NCBI RefSeq assembly: GCF_003412455.1
Contig: NZ_QTJU01000003.1
Coordinates: 434,001 to 498,000 of the forward strand
Length of the DNA stretch: 64,000 nt
DNA from: Deminuibacter soli
Lineage (GTDB): Bacteria > Bacteroidota > Bacteroidia > Chitinophagales > Chitinophagaceae
Direction: 5' to 3'
Part shown: positions 8,614 through 17,738 of the stretch, piece by piece
Numbering within the stretch: position 1 is the first letter of the stretch
Layout: every line of letters starts with the position of its first letter
Translations under genes and position numbers: made by a program
Notes under the pieces: model-generated
Databases searched by the model: none
The model's input: the letters and a program-made list of their open reading frames with translations, nothing else
Told to the model about the DNA's origin: nothing

Positions 8614-9420
8614 ATGGCAACATTACACAACCAGGTAGCAATGGTAACAGGGGCAGACAGGGGTATTGGCGAGGGCGTGGCACTGGCGCTGGCAGCAGCA
8701 GGGGCAACTGTTATCATCAATCACTCTTCTGCCAAAAGTAAAGACACAGCAACAGCTGTATTGCAAAAGATCATTGCTGCAGGCGGCAAAGGTTCTGTTG
8801 AGCAATGCGATGTAAGTAAAGAAGAGGAAGTGCAGCGCATGTTCGCCAGCAGCATTGCCCAACATGGTACCATTGATATACTGGTGAGCAATGCAGGCCT
8901 GCAGCAGGATGCACCTTTTACAGAAATGACGCTTGAACAATGGAACAAAGTGATCGGCGTAAATTTAACAGGCCAGTTCCTTTGCGCACGGGAAGCCATT
9001 AAAGAATTTCTCAAACGCGGTGTACAACCGCAGCGGTCTGCTGCAGCAGGTAAAATCATTTGCATGAGCAGCGTGCATGAACTGATTCCCTGGGCAGGCC
9101 ATGCAAATTATGCAGCCAGCAAGGGCGGCATTAAAATGCTGATGCAAACATTGTCGCAGGAATTTGCACCGCAGAAAATACGCATCAACAGCATTGCACC
9201 CGGTGCCATTAAAACAGACATCAATAAAGAAGCCTGGGATACACCTGAAGCAGCTGAAAAACTGCTGGGGCTGATTCCCTATCAACGCATCGGCGAAACC
9301 AGCGACATTGGTAAAGCAGCAGTATGGCTGGCCAGCGATGAGAGTGATTACGTAAATGGCATCACCCTTTTTGTTGACGGGGGCATGACTTTATTTCCCG
9401 GTTTTTCCTCAAACGGGTAA
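8614..9420 (+). CDS. SDR family NAD(P)-dependent oxidoreductase (glucose 1-dehydrogenase-like)
   Basis: 268 residues, classical short-chain dehydrogenase. The nucleotide-binding motif TGADRGIG is at 12-19 and SNAG at 92-95. The catalytic tetrad is N117, S152/S153, Y166 and K170 (in HANYAASKGG). The C-terminal VNGITLFVDGGMTLFP block is typical of glucose 1-dehydrogenase and stress-associated SDRs. Substrate cannot be fixed from sequence. It lies in the same-strand stress group with DUF892, GT4 and debranching-enzyme genes, an association that suggests a role in carbohydrate or osmotic stress. Confidence 0.9.
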   Translation: MATLHNQVAMVTGADRGIGEGVALALAAAGATVIINHSSAKSKDTATAVLQKIIAAGGKGSVEQCDVSKEEEVQRMFASSIAQHGTIDILVSNAGLQQDAPFTEMTLEQWNKVIGVNLTGQFLCAREAIKEFLKRGVQPQRSAAAGKIICMSSVHELIPWAGHANYAASKGGIKMLMQTLSQEFAPQKIRINSIAPGAIKTDINKEAWDTPEAAEKLLGLIPYQRIGETSDIGKAAVWLASDESDYVNGITLFVDGGMTLFPGFSSNG

Positions 9421-9553
9421 CAAAACCATCACCCCGCCGGGTGGGCGCAACCTGCCTTTTTGTTGGGCATTCTTGTGTGCTTACTAACAATCAACGGATT
9501 ATAGTGCATGGCATACCCATTGCTTTACAGGTGTTGAACATACTTGTATCCTT

Positions 9554-10651
9554 ATGAAAATAGCACAGATTGCACCACTGTATGAAGCAGTGCCACCCCG
9601 CTTGTATGGCGGCACTGAACGCGTTATTCATTACTTAACGGAAGAACTCGTGAAGCAGGGGCATGAAGTGACCCTGTTTGCATCGGGCGATTCAATTACC
9701 GCCGCACGGCTGGTCGCCACTGTACCCGAAGCACTGCGTTTAAACCCGCACTGCATTGATCCCATGGCGCACCATATATTGCAGATGCAGCAGGTAATTA
9801 ACCGCAGCCATGAATTTGATATCCTGCATTTTCATACCGATTTCCTGCACTTCCCGTTTTCGGCACAATGTGCCCAACCCTGCATTACCACGTTACACGG
9901 CAGGCTTGATATACCCGACCTGCAACCTTTGTACAATCATTTCCGTAAGCAGAAAGTGGTCTCTATTTCTGCCAGCCAGCGTAAACCATTGCCGCAGGCC
10001 AACTGGATTTCAACGGTGTATCATGGTTTACCGCGTCACCTGCACCGCCTGCACGCAACGCCCGGAAACTACTTCGCCTTTATCGGCCGTATTTCACCCG
10101 AAAAGCGGGCAGACAGGGCTATTGAAATTGCCATTGCCTGTAACACGCCCATTAAAATAGCAGCCAAGATTGATAAAACAGATGAAAGCTATTTCCGGGA
10201 ACACATTGCCCATTTGTTCGATCACCCGCTGGTAGAATACATCGGTGAAATCAATGAAACACAAAAGACTGCCTTCCTTGGTAACGCCAAAGCATTGCTG
10301 TTCCCGATTGACTGGTCAGAACCCTTCGGCATGGTATTAATTGAGGCCATGAGCTGCGGTACGCCGGTGATTGCATTTAACCGTGGTTCTGTACCCGAAA
10401 TTATTGATGATGGTGTTACCGGTTTTATTGTAAACAATGTAAGCGAAGCAGTGGCCGCATTGCAACGGTTGCCCATGTTAAACCGCAGCGTAATACGCAC
10501 AGTGTTTGAGCAGAAATTCACAGCTGAACGCATGGCACGCGACTATGTGCAGGTATACCACCAGCTCACCAGCAATGCACAGCGCAGCAACCCGCGCATG
10601 CTGCCTGCTTCGTTAACAGCAAACACATTGTACCCTGGTAAAGTAGGTTGA
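9554..10651 (+). CDS. Glycosyltransferase family 4
   Basis: 365 residues, GT-B fold. The N-terminal donor-side start MKIAQIAPLYEAVPPRLYGG with TERVIHYLTEELVKQGHEV is typical of GT4. The C-terminal half has an SPEKR-containing stretch and the nucleotide-sugar motif EPFGMVLIEAMSCGTPVIAF (E-x7-E). No signal peptide or TM segment, so it acts in the cytoplasm. Position before the debranching-type glucosidase suggests a role in storage or protective glycans, for example trehalose- or glycogen-like polymers. This is inference. It starts 133 bp after the SDR gene, so it could have its own promoter. Confidence 0.9.
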   Translation: MKIAQIAPLYEAVPPRLYGGTERVIHYLTEELVKQGHEVTLFASGDSITAARLVATVPEALRLNPHCIDPMAHHILQMQQVINRSHEFDILHFHTDFLHFPFSAQCAQPCITTLHGRLDIPDLQPLYNHFRKQKVVSISASQRKPLPQANWISTVYHGLPRHLHRLHATPGNYFAFIGRISPEKRADRAIEIAIACNTPIKIAAKIDKTDESYFREHIAHLFDHPLVEYIGEINETQKTAFLGNAKALLFPIDWSEPFGMVLIEAMSCGTPVIAFNRGSVPEIIDDGVTGFIVNNVSEAVAALQRLPMLNRSVIRTVFEQKFTAERMARDYVQVYHQLTSNAQRSNPRMLPASLTANTLYPGKVG

Positions 10652-10764
10652 TTGTAACGGCTCTTTTGTCAACAACCTGTTATTAATAAAATTTAAGCGC
10701 GCGTAAATCAGGGTGAGGCACGATTTAGGGAGCAGTTTGCCTTCAGACAAATAAACTGTTACCT

Positions 10765-12933
10765 ATGCTTACCAATGCCATGCCCGCAACAGAAGACGAT
10801 AAATACCACATCTCGGCCGATTCGGTGAATGCAGACGAACGCATTAAAGTACTGAACCATTTTGACAGCTTCGGCATATTTGACCGCTGGGGTAATATAC
10901 AGCAGCAGGGAAAAATGGTACATGGCATTTACCATGAAGGCACACGTTTTATTAACCAGCTGGTATTGCTCATCAACAACGAAAAACCTTTATTGCTCAG
11001 CAGCACCATTAAGGAAAACAACGATATATTGTCGGTTGATTTAACCAACCCTTTCCTGCAGCGCTGCAATATACCCGAGAACAGTGTGCACATCTCCCGC
11101 TCACAGTTTATGCGCAACAATGCCTACTACGAAAAAATCACCTGCATTCATTTCGGCGAGCAAAACTGCTCCTTTGAACTGAGTTTATTGTTCGACGGTG
11201 ACTTCAACGATATTTTTGAAATACGCGGTGTAAAAAGAAAAGTAAACAAGCCACCGGTATCCACGCATCATACTGCCAGCACACTCGCCATTCAATACCA
11301 TGGACTGGATGATATACCCCGCGAAGCGCAGATCAGTTTTACCGGTACGCTGCCCTCTGGTATCAGCAGCAACCGAGCTACATTCAACATTAGCCTGGTA
11401 CCGCAGCAGCGTGTGGAAATACAGTATGCCATCTTCTTTAAATCAGGCGCCGATGCCAGGCCACCGCTGAGTTTTGAGGAAGCAGAGCTGTCGATACAAC
11501 AGGAGTTTGGCAAAATCAGCAAGCTGTTTACCGCCATCACAACCTCGAACGAACAGTTCAACCATTGGCTTACGCGCTCAAAATCTGACCTGCTTTCCCT
11601 GTTATCGCAAACCACTTATGGCATGTACCCCTATGCGGGTGTGCCCTGGTACAATACTGCTTTTGGCCGGGATGGCATTATCACCGCCATGGAAACCTTA
11701 TGGGCTGCGCCTGAGATAAGCCGGGATGTATTGTGGTTTTTGGCCAACAAACAAGCCGGCGCACTGATACCGGAGAAAGATGCGGAGCCTGGCAAAATAC
11801 TGCACGAAACAAGACTGGGCGAAATGGCCAATACCGGTGAAATTCCGTTTAAGGAATACTATGGCACCATTGATGCCACGCCCCTTTTTATTATGCTGGC
11901 AGGCATGTATTACGAGCGCACAGGCGATCGCAATTTCATACGCTTGTTATGGCCGCACATAAAAGCTGCACTGATCTGGATCAATGATTACGGTGATATT
12001 GACGGTGATGGTTTTGTAGAATACAAGAACAAGGCAGAGAACGGCCTGGCCAACCAGGGCTGGAAAGATTCATTCGATTCGGTGATGTATGCAGATGGGG
12101 AGCTGGCCGAAGCGCCTATTGCGTTATGCGAGGTGCAGGGATATGTGTATGCCGCCAAAAGTTATGCCGCCAAACTGGCCAACATGATGGGCGAACCCGA
12201 TTTATCGGTCATTTTATTTGTAGAAGCCGACCAGCTGAAACAGCGCTTTAACGAACAGTTCTGGGATGAAGAACTGCAGTGTTATGTGCTGGCGCTGGAT
12301 GCACAGAAACGGCCCTGCCGCGTGGTAAGCTCTAACGCAGGCCATTGTTTGTTTACACGCATTGCGCATACCGACAAAGCCGCCAAACTGGCCAAAACAC
12401 TGCTGCACAAAAACAGTTTCGCCGGCTGGGGCATCCGCACACTAAGTGCAGCCGAGAAACGCTACAACCCCATGAGTTACCACAACGGATCGATATGGCC
12501 GCACGACAATGCGCTGATCGCCTATGGTTTTTCTCTGTACGATTTAAACAGTGAAGCTTCCATAATAATGCAGGCGGTATTTGAAGCATCGCTGTATATA
12601 GACCTGCAACGCATGCCCGAACTTTACTGCGGCTTCGAACGCCGCGCGCAGGAAGGCCCTACCGCCTACCCTGTGGCCTGCTCACCGCAGGCATGGTCTG
12701 TCGCCGTGGTGTTCATGCTGCTGCAATCCTGTTTTAAAATCGAGATCAACGCAATACGCAAAACTGTATACTTAAACCAGCCGCAGCTACCTGCCTACCT
12801 GGGCGAAGTTACGGTGATGCACCTGATGCTGAACGGGGAACCCTGCAGTTTTAGGTTAAGTCTGCATGCAGGCGATGTAATGCTGCACCTGCTGCAAAAA
12901 CCATCCGACTGGGAATTGCTGATCAGGAAGTAG
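10765..12933 (+). CDS. Glycogen debranching enzyme-type amylo-alpha-1,6-glucosidase
   Basis: 722 residues. An N-terminal GDE_N_bis beta-sandwich domain (about 20-230, with HGIYHEGTRFINQ) is followed by an (alpha/alpha)6 GH15-like catalytic domain. The latter shows AFGRDGIITAMETLW, then ETRLGEMANTGEIPF, the YGTIDATPLFIMLAG block, and NPMSYHNGSIWPHDNALIAY. Members hydrolyse alpha-1,6 branch glucosyl units or related oligosaccharides. No signal peptide, so it is cytoplasmic. It follows the GT4 gene by 113 bp, and the pair suggests synthesis and trimming of an intracellular glucan. It may be an alternative to GlgX-type debranching. Confidence 0.9.
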   Translation: MLTNAMPATEDDKYHISADSVNADERIKVLNHFDSFGIFDRWGNIQQQGKMVHGIYHEGTRFINQLVLLINNEKPLLLSSTIKENNDILSVDLTNPFLQRCNIPENSVHISRSQFMRNNAYYEKITCIHFGEQNCSFELSLLFDGDFNDIFEIRGVKRKVNKPPVSTHHTASTLAIQYHGLDDIPREAQISFTGTLPSGISSNRATFNISLVPQQRVEIQYAIFFKSGADARPPLSFEEAELSIQQEFGKISKLFTAITTSNEQFNHWLTRSKSDLLSLLSQTTYGMYPYAGVPWYNTAFGRDGIITAMETLWAAPEISRDVLWFLANKQAGALIPEKDAEPGKILHETRLGEMANTGEIPFKEYYGTIDATPLFIMLAGMYYERTGDRNFIRLLWPHIKAALIWINDYGDIDGDGFVEYKNKAENGLANQGWKDSFDSVMYADGELAEAPIALCEVQGYVYAAKSYAAKLANMMGEPDLSVILFVEADQLKQRFNEQFWDEELQCYVLALDAQKRPCRVVSSNAGHCLFTRIAHTDKAAKLAKTLLHKNSFAGWGIRTLSAAEKRYNPMSYHNGSIWPHDNALIAYGFSLYDLNSEASIIMQAVFEASLYIDLQRMPELYCGFERRAQEGPTAYPVACSPQAWSVAVVFMLLQSCFKIEINAIRKTVYLNQPQLPAYLGEVTVMHLMLNGEPCSFRLSLHAGDVMLHLLQKPSDWELLIRK

Positions 12934-13067
12934 GTTTGAAAGTTTAATGTTTGAAGTTTAACGTTCATTGACAATAACAATAAAACAATAAAGCCATTAA
13001 GCCATCAAACAATCCTTCTTCCGTATCTTAGTGCCACAACTCGATCATCAAACCTATTTGCTTAACT

Positions 13068-13487
13068 ATGTTTAAAAAATCACGCAGGCAATTTATAGCT
13101 GCTTCTGCCAAAACAGCCGCCGTTACTGCAGTTGCAGGTTTGGGTGCAACCGGCGCCAAAGCGGCAGCCAATAACAACCCCAAAGTATTTGTGCACCATG
13201 TATATTTCTGGCTTAAAAACCCGGATAACCAGGAAGACAAAGCCAAACTGCTCGCAGGACTTAAAACACTATCTACCGTTAAAACCATCCGGCAGTGCCA
13301 TGTGGGCGTACCGTCCAGCACCAACCGCGATGTTATTGACCGCTCTTACAGCGTATCCTGGCTCCTGTTTTTCAAAGACAAAGCCGACCAGGACAGCTAC
13401 CAGGTAGATCCCATTCACCTGAATTTTGTAAAAGAATGCTCCCAGCTGTGGACCAAGGTGATCGTGTACGATTCAGAAGATATCTGA
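13068..13487 (+). CDS. Tat-exported Dabb (stress-responsive A/B barrel) protein
   Basis: 139 residues. The N-terminus has a twin-arginine signal (KKSRRQFIAASAKT) and an Ala/Gly-rich hydrophobic stretch to about residue 37. The mature part is a single Dabb domain: HHVYFWLKNPDN, then SYSVSWLLFFKDKADQDSYQ and DPIHLNFVKEC. Dabb domains usually dimerise through beta-sheets and appear in stress proteins and small cyclases; the function here is unknown. Export through Tat suggests folding, possibly with a cofactor, before secretion. A strong terminator follows 38 bp after the stop. Confidence 0.85.
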   Translation: MFKKSRRQFIAASAKTAAVTAVAGLGATGAKAAANNNPKVFVHHVYFWLKNPDNQEDKAKLLAGLKTLSTVKTIRQCHVGVPSSTNRDVIDRSYSVSWLLFFKDKADQDSYQVDPIHLNFVKECSQLWTKVIVYDSEDI

Positions 13488-13524
13488 GGAGATGGTTGTA
13501 TGGTTAGATGGATCTATGGTTACT

Positions 13525-13552
13525 AAAAAAGAGCGCAGCGCGCTCTTTTTTT
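13525..13552 (+). terminator. Intrinsic terminator after Dabb gene
   Basis: Stem GAGCGC/GCGCTC (13531-13536 with 13540-13545) with loop AGC, extended by A6/T6 flanks and ending in a T7 run. Canonical rho-independent terminator. Confidence 0.92.
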
Positions 13553-13639
13553 GTTTATACATATACTTCTTTTACCAATAACATCCCTCGGGCGCGTTGT
13601 TCGAGACCCATAATACACAACCCCTTGATTACGAACTTT

Positions 13640-13752
13640 ATTAAAATTTCGCTTCGCTCACAGACTCGCTAGGATAGTCTCGACGTGTCGACTCTCGACT
13701 CTCGATTACAGACTCGCTAAGTTCACTCACGACTGACGACTGACGGCTCACG
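13640..13752. repeat. Dispersed intergenic repeat, CTCGCT/TCACTCACGACTG family
   Basis: Contains the words CTCGCTAGGATAGTCTCGAC, GTGTCGACTCTCGA, CTCGCTAAG, TCACTCACGACTGACGACTG and GCTCACGATTCAC. The same words recur near 22.2, 40.5-40.8, 47.8 and 58.1-58.4 kb. Non-coding. It ends at the stop codon of the VOC gene. Confidence 0.8.
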
Positions 13753-13754
13753 AT

Positions 13755-14123
13755 TCACACCCACTGCTGCACCACCACGCACACATGCGATTCATCCAGC
13801 AAAGCAAACTCCTTCGCATTCCAATCCCGCAGGGTTATCTCGGGCAAATTCGGGTGCAACATATCAGGGTGTTTGTCGCGGATATGTGTGTACAGCGCTT
13901 CAATATCATCTGTTTCAATACGCAGTTCCGGGCGGTCTTTCATAGCATATTCTTCGCTCTGGATCAGGTGCAGTTTAACACCATCCCTGCCTACCACGCA
14001 AAACGGATCGGCAGATTCCAGTTCCTGGTAAATAATGGCGCAACCGAGGCATTCAACAAATAAACGCAGCCCTACCCGTATATCGGTATAAAAAACGTTC
14101 GGTATCAGTATTTTCAGTTTCAT
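13755..14123 (-). CDS. VOC (glyoxalase/bleomycin resistance-like) family protein
   Basis: 122 residues from the ATG at 14123; a longer frame to 14150 adds 9 residues and is less likely. The fold pattern is one vicinal-oxygen-chelate unit: KLKILIPNVFYTDI, VECLGCAIIY, then CVVGRDGVKLHLIQSEE, RIETDDIEALYTHI and RDWNAKEFALLDESH. This resembles the VOC proteins annotated as glyoxalase-like. Metal ligands and substrate are not certain. It stands alone, converging on the Dabb gene, with a dispersed repeat directly after its stop. Confidence 0.75.
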   Translation of the reverse strand: MKLKILIPNVFYTDIRVGLRLFVECLGCAIIYQELESADPFCVVGRDGVKLHLIQSEEYAMKDRPELRIETDDIEALYTHIRDKHPDMLHPNLPEITLRDWNAKEFALLDESHVCVVVQQWV

Positions 14124-14301
14124 ACCCGCAAAATAACGGATTGGCAGCAAATTTCACACCCTCGCCAATCCAACTTTAAACCTCAAACGTTAAACTTCCA
14201 ACCTTCGCATTCCCGTCCATACACCACCAGAAACCGTCCATACGTCAACTCCTTTTTTAACGCCGGACCGGGTTGGGTTTCTTTACAGTAAAATTGAATA
14301 T

Positions 14302-15546
14302 ATGCAAACCAAAACCGCTTCAAGACAAACCTGGCTCGACTGGCTGCGCATCGCATCCATTGCCGGCGTTGTATTTTTTCATTCCTGCATGCCCTTTGCC
14401 ACCGGCGAAACCTGGCACCTGCGCAACGAAGAAACCAGTGATCTTATGCTGGAATTTGTAATTTTCATGCACCTTATACGCATGCCGCTGCTGTTCTTTA
14501 TTTCAGGCACTGTTAGTTATTACATGATGCGTAACCGCAGTGCAGCCAGTTTCATTGGTTTGCGGGTACGCCGTTTGCTATTGCCCCTGCTGTTTGGCAT
14601 ACTGGTGATTGTACCGCCGCAGATTTATTTGGAAAGAGCCGCCAATGGCTATACCGGCAGCTTCTGGGATTTCTACCCGTCTATATTCAAATTCCAGCCA
14701 TACCCGCACGGTAATTTCAGCTGGCATCACCTTTGGTTTATTGCCTACTTGTTTTTGTACGATCTGCTGCTGGCCCCTGTATTCGCGTGGCTGATGCGCC
14801 CTGAAAATAAACTGGTGAAAAGCCTGGCTGCGCTGGCACATAACAAACGCATTTACCTGCTGATGATTCCCTCTTCCCTCTGGTTTGCCTGGCGCAGCCC
14901 GTATTTTCCGCAAACCGCAGACATTGTGCACGACGGCTGTTATTTTGTATACTGGATGTTATTCCTGGTAGCCGGCTTTCTTTGCATTATTCAGCCTGCA
15001 CTGATGGAAAGCCTGCAACGCAACCGCCGCTTTTCACTAAGCATGGGTATCATTACGTTTGTTGCTGTAAGCTGCTTCCGCTGGAACCATTGGGCACCCT
15101 GGAACCATACCAGTCCATTTATGGGTGAAGCCATCCATTACCTGCTGCTGGCACTGAAACCGGTGATCACATTCACCTGGGTATTCGCCCTGCTGGGTTA
15201 TGGCAAACAGTACCTCAACAAACCCGGCAAACTGCTGCCCTATTTAAACAATGCGGTATACCCGTTCTTTATACTGCACCAGACTGTCATTGTACTCATT
15301 GCCTGGTACGTGCTGCCAATGCATGAAAGCATTATGATGAAATACTGGTTTATTGTTGCGGTTACTTTTATGGCCAGCATCAGCATTTACCACCTGTTTA
15401 TCCGCCCCTTTGCCATCACCAGGCTGCTGTTTGGCATGAAACCCGATGCGGCAGCAAAACCCGCTCAGCAACAGCAACCGGCAACAGCACCACAGGCAGT
15501 TTTGGCGAACCTGCATGCAGAACATACACATGCCATTATATCTTAG
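14302..15546 (+). CDS. Membrane acyltransferase family 3 (OpgC-like)
   Basis: 414 residues with about ten TM helices. It shows the start of the acyltransferase-3 family (WLDWLRIASIAGVVFFHSCM, with the conserved His in the first TM). A second element, MPLLFFISGTVSYYMM, is followed by an RVRRLLLPLLFG loop and a HHLWFIAYLFLYDLL helix. These proteins acylate sugars or glucans at the membrane. The C-terminal 40 residues are Ala/Gln/Pro-rich and probably disordered. It is the first gene of a three-gene unit (14 bp to LytS), so its expression or product is probably tied to that two-component system. Confidence 0.88.
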   Translation: MQTKTASRQTWLDWLRIASIAGVVFFHSCMPFATGETWHLRNEETSDLMLEFVIFMHLIRMPLLFFISGTVSYYMMRNRSAASFIGLRVRRLLLPLLFGILVIVPPQIYLERAANGYTGSFWDFYPSIFKFQPYPHGNFSWHHLWFIAYLFLYDLLLAPVFAWLMRPENKLVKSLAALAHNKRIYLLMIPSSLWFAWRSPYFPQTADIVHDGCYFVYWMLFLVAGFLCIIQPALMESLQRNRRFSLSMGIITFVAVSCFRWNHWAPWNHTSPFMGEAIHYLLLALKPVITFTWVFALLGYGKQYLNKPGKLLPYLNNAVYPFFILHQTVIVLIAWYVLPMHESIMMKYWFIVAVTFMASISIYHLFIRPFAITRLLFGMKPDAAAKPAQQQQPATAPQAVLANLHAEHTHAIIS

Positions 15547-15560
15547 TAATTTTAACCATC

Positions 15561-16601
15561 ATGCAAGTAAGGCTCCGACATTTTTTTCCTGCCATTTACG
15601 GTCTGCTGGTGTACACCTGCATACGCCTGGTAAACGATACCGGGTTTGGCATCCGTTTCTGGCTGCGGCCCTGGCATATCACGGTACTGGAAGTAGGGAT
15701 GTCTATACTCACTTCGTACATCACTATTTTTATTGTACGCAAACTGGCCGCACGGTTTAACCGCCGTACCACCAGCAAACTCACTGCCATGCAGGTATTG
15801 AAAGAGTTTGCCGTGATAACCCTGGTAAGCCTGCTGCTCAACAACCTGCTGCTGATACCCTTTGAAATGGTCACCGACAACGGGCTGCAGCTGATAGACG
15901 TGGTGCTCTCCAACGTAATCCCCACCCTGTTTATACTGTTGTATTATGCTATCCTGCGCGGCAATGGGTATCTCAACAATTATATCCAGCAGCAACTGCA
16001 AACAGAGAAAATAAAGAACGACCAGCTGGCTACTGAACTGAAATTCCTGAAAGCGCAGTACCACCCGCATTTCCTGTTCAACGCATTAAACACCGTATAC
16101 TTCCAGATGGATGAAGATGTGCAGGCAGCCAAACAAACCATTGAAGGCTTTTCATCTTTATTGCGTTACCAGCTATACAACCAGCAGCAAACCGTTCCCA
16201 TTGCAGAAGAACTGCAGTACCTGAAACATTTTATACAGCTGCAGCAGCTGCGCATGAACAAGGCACTCATTTCCTTTAACACCGACCCGGAACTACAAGG
16301 ACACCTGTACCCGCTGCTGCTGTTGCCGTTGATTGAAAATGCCTGTAAGTACGCCGACGGGCAGCACCCCATCAGCATCAATGCAACGCATAAGGAAGGC
16401 TGGCTGCAGTTCACCGTAGAAAACCGGGTGCCGCATGTGGGTATCGCCATTAAAAAAGGCGGTATAGGACTTGAGAACCTGAAACGCAGGCTGTCACTGC
16501 TGTATAACAATCAGCACCAGTTCCAGGTACGGCATACCACCGACTGTTTTAAAGTACAATTATCTATTCCCCTTTTTCCAAAACCTGCAACGCATGCATA
16601 A
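15561..16601 (+). CDS. LytS/YehU-type sensor histidine kinase
   Basis: 346 residues. Four TM helices in the first about 140 residues, then a His_kinase domain with the phosphoacceptor in AQYHPHFLFNALNTVYFQMD. The ATP-binding N-box is LPLIENACKYADG and a GIGLENLKRRL glycine block follows. No large extracytoplasmic sensor domain, so the membrane segments probably sense. It is 14 bp after the acyltransferase and overlaps the LytTR regulator gene by 8 bp, which means coupled translation and a cognate pair. Confidence 0.93.
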   Translation: MQVRLRHFFPAIYGLLVYTCIRLVNDTGFGIRFWLRPWHITVLEVGMSILTSYITIFIVRKLAARFNRRTTSKLTAMQVLKEFAVITLVSLLLNNLLLIPFEMVTDNGLQLIDVVLSNVIPTLFILLYYAILRGNGYLNNYIQQQLQTEKIKNDQLATELKFLKAQYHPHFLFNALNTVYFQMDEDVQAAKQTIEGFSSLLRYQLYNQQQTVPIAEELQYLKHFIQLQQLRMNKALISFNTDPELQGHLYPLLLLPLIENACKYADGQHPISINATHKEGWLQFTVENRVPHVGIAIKKGGIGLENLKRRLSLLYNNQHQFQVRHTTDCFKVQLSIPLFPKPATHA

Positions 16602-17316
16602 ACTTTCCTGTATTGTAACAGACGATGAACCATTTGCCCGTAAAGGACTGGAAGGCTATATTGCCCGCATTGATTTCTTAACCCTCAGCGGCACCTGCGA
16701 AAACGCGCTGGAGCTGAATGCCCTGCTGCAACAGCAACAGCCCGACCTGTTGTTTCTCGATATCGAAATGCCCTATCTCTCCGGTATTGATTTTTTAAAA
16801 CAGGTAAGCAACCCGCCCATGGTGATTATCACCACGGCCTATAAAGACTATGCAGTGGACGGTTTCAATTTGGATGTAACAGACTACCTGTTAAAACCCA
16901 TTCCCTTCGACCGTTTCCTCAAAGCCTGTAACAAAGCCTGGGAGCGGTTTACAGCCAAACAGCAGGATACAGTGATAACCCCGGCAGACAACAGCCTGTT
17001 TGTAAAAGCAGACGGTAAGCTGCAGAAAATAAACATCGATGATGTATTGTTTATGGAAGCCATGGAGAATTACACAGCCGTGTATCTTCCGGGCAAAAAG
17101 CTCATTACGCAGCTGCCGCTGAAGGCATTCACCGAAAAACTGCCCGCACAGCAATTTGCGCAGCCGCACAAATCGTACCTGGTTGCCATTAACAAGATAG
17201 ACGCCATTGAAGGCAATCTCTTGCACATCCAGCAGTACCAGGTACCCATCAGCAAGTATGAAAAAGAACAGCTGCTGGAAAGGATTTTACAGAACAAGTG
17301 GCTGCGGAAGACGTGA
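16594..17316 (+). CDS. LytTR family response regulator
   Basis: 240 residues. Receiver domain with acidic pocket D10/D11, phosphoacceptor D56 in LLFLDIEMP, and the TTAYKDYAV and DYLLKPIPF elements. The C-terminal LytTR DNA-binding domain (about 135-235) has FVKADGKLQKI, MEAMENYTAVY and the PHKSYLVAINKID block. It is the partner of the upstream kinase. The stop is 7 bp before the 84/85-bp repeat array. Confidence 0.93.
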   Translation: MHKLSCIVTDDEPFARKGLEGYIARIDFLTLSGTCENALELNALLQQQQPDLLFLDIEMPYLSGIDFLKQVSNPPMVIITTAYKDYAVDGFNLDVTDYLLKPIPFDRFLKACNKAWERFTAKQQDTVITPADNSLFVKADGKLQKINIDDVLFMEAMENYTAVYLPGKKLITQLPLKAFTEKLPAQQFAQPHKSYLVAINKIDAIEGNLLHIQQYQVPISKYEKEQLLERILQNKWLRKT

Positions 17317-17323
17317 ATCATGC

Positions 17324-17710
17324 GCCCGCGAGGTGTCCTCTCCGACGTGTTCCTTGCATCACCGTTACATGTTGCCGGTGGGGACACCGGCAACGGCTTG
17401 CCTTTAAAGCCCGCGAAGTTTCCTCACCGAAGCGTTCCCTCTGTCACCGTACATATTGCCGGTGGGGACACCGGCAACGGCTTGCCTTTAAAGCCCGCGA
17501 GGTGTCCTCACCGACGCGTTCCCTCTGTCACCGTACATATTGCCGGTGGGGACACCGGCAACGGCTTTGCCTTTAAAGCCCGCGAGGTGTCCTCACCGAC
17601 GCGTTCCCCCTGTCACCGTACATATTGCCGGTGGGGACACCGGCAACGGCTTGCCTTTAAAGCCCGCGAGGTTTCCTCACCGACGCGTCTTCTTCATCAC
17701 CGGCATGTTC
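17324..17710 (+). repeat. Tandem array of 84/85-bp units, each with a hairpin
   Basis: Units start GCCCGCGAGGTGTC at 17324, 17409, 17493, 17578 and 17662 (periods 85, 84, 85, 84; the last unit is partial). Each full unit has a perfect 9-10-bp stem TTGCCGGTG/CACCGGCAA with loop GGGA, for example at 17371-17394. Period lengths are not multiples of 3, so the open frames across it are not protein genes. Single related copies occur near 47.7 and 58.4 kb. It may act as a convergent terminator zone between the LytTR and NarK genes. Confidence 0.92.
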
Positions 17711-17738
17711 TGCGCATTAAAATCCGCTGCGATCTCCG

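Noticed and set aside
17324-17710. CRISPR array
   Set aside because: Units are 84-85 bp and adjoin each other with almost identical sequence throughout; there are no unique spacers and no cas genes.
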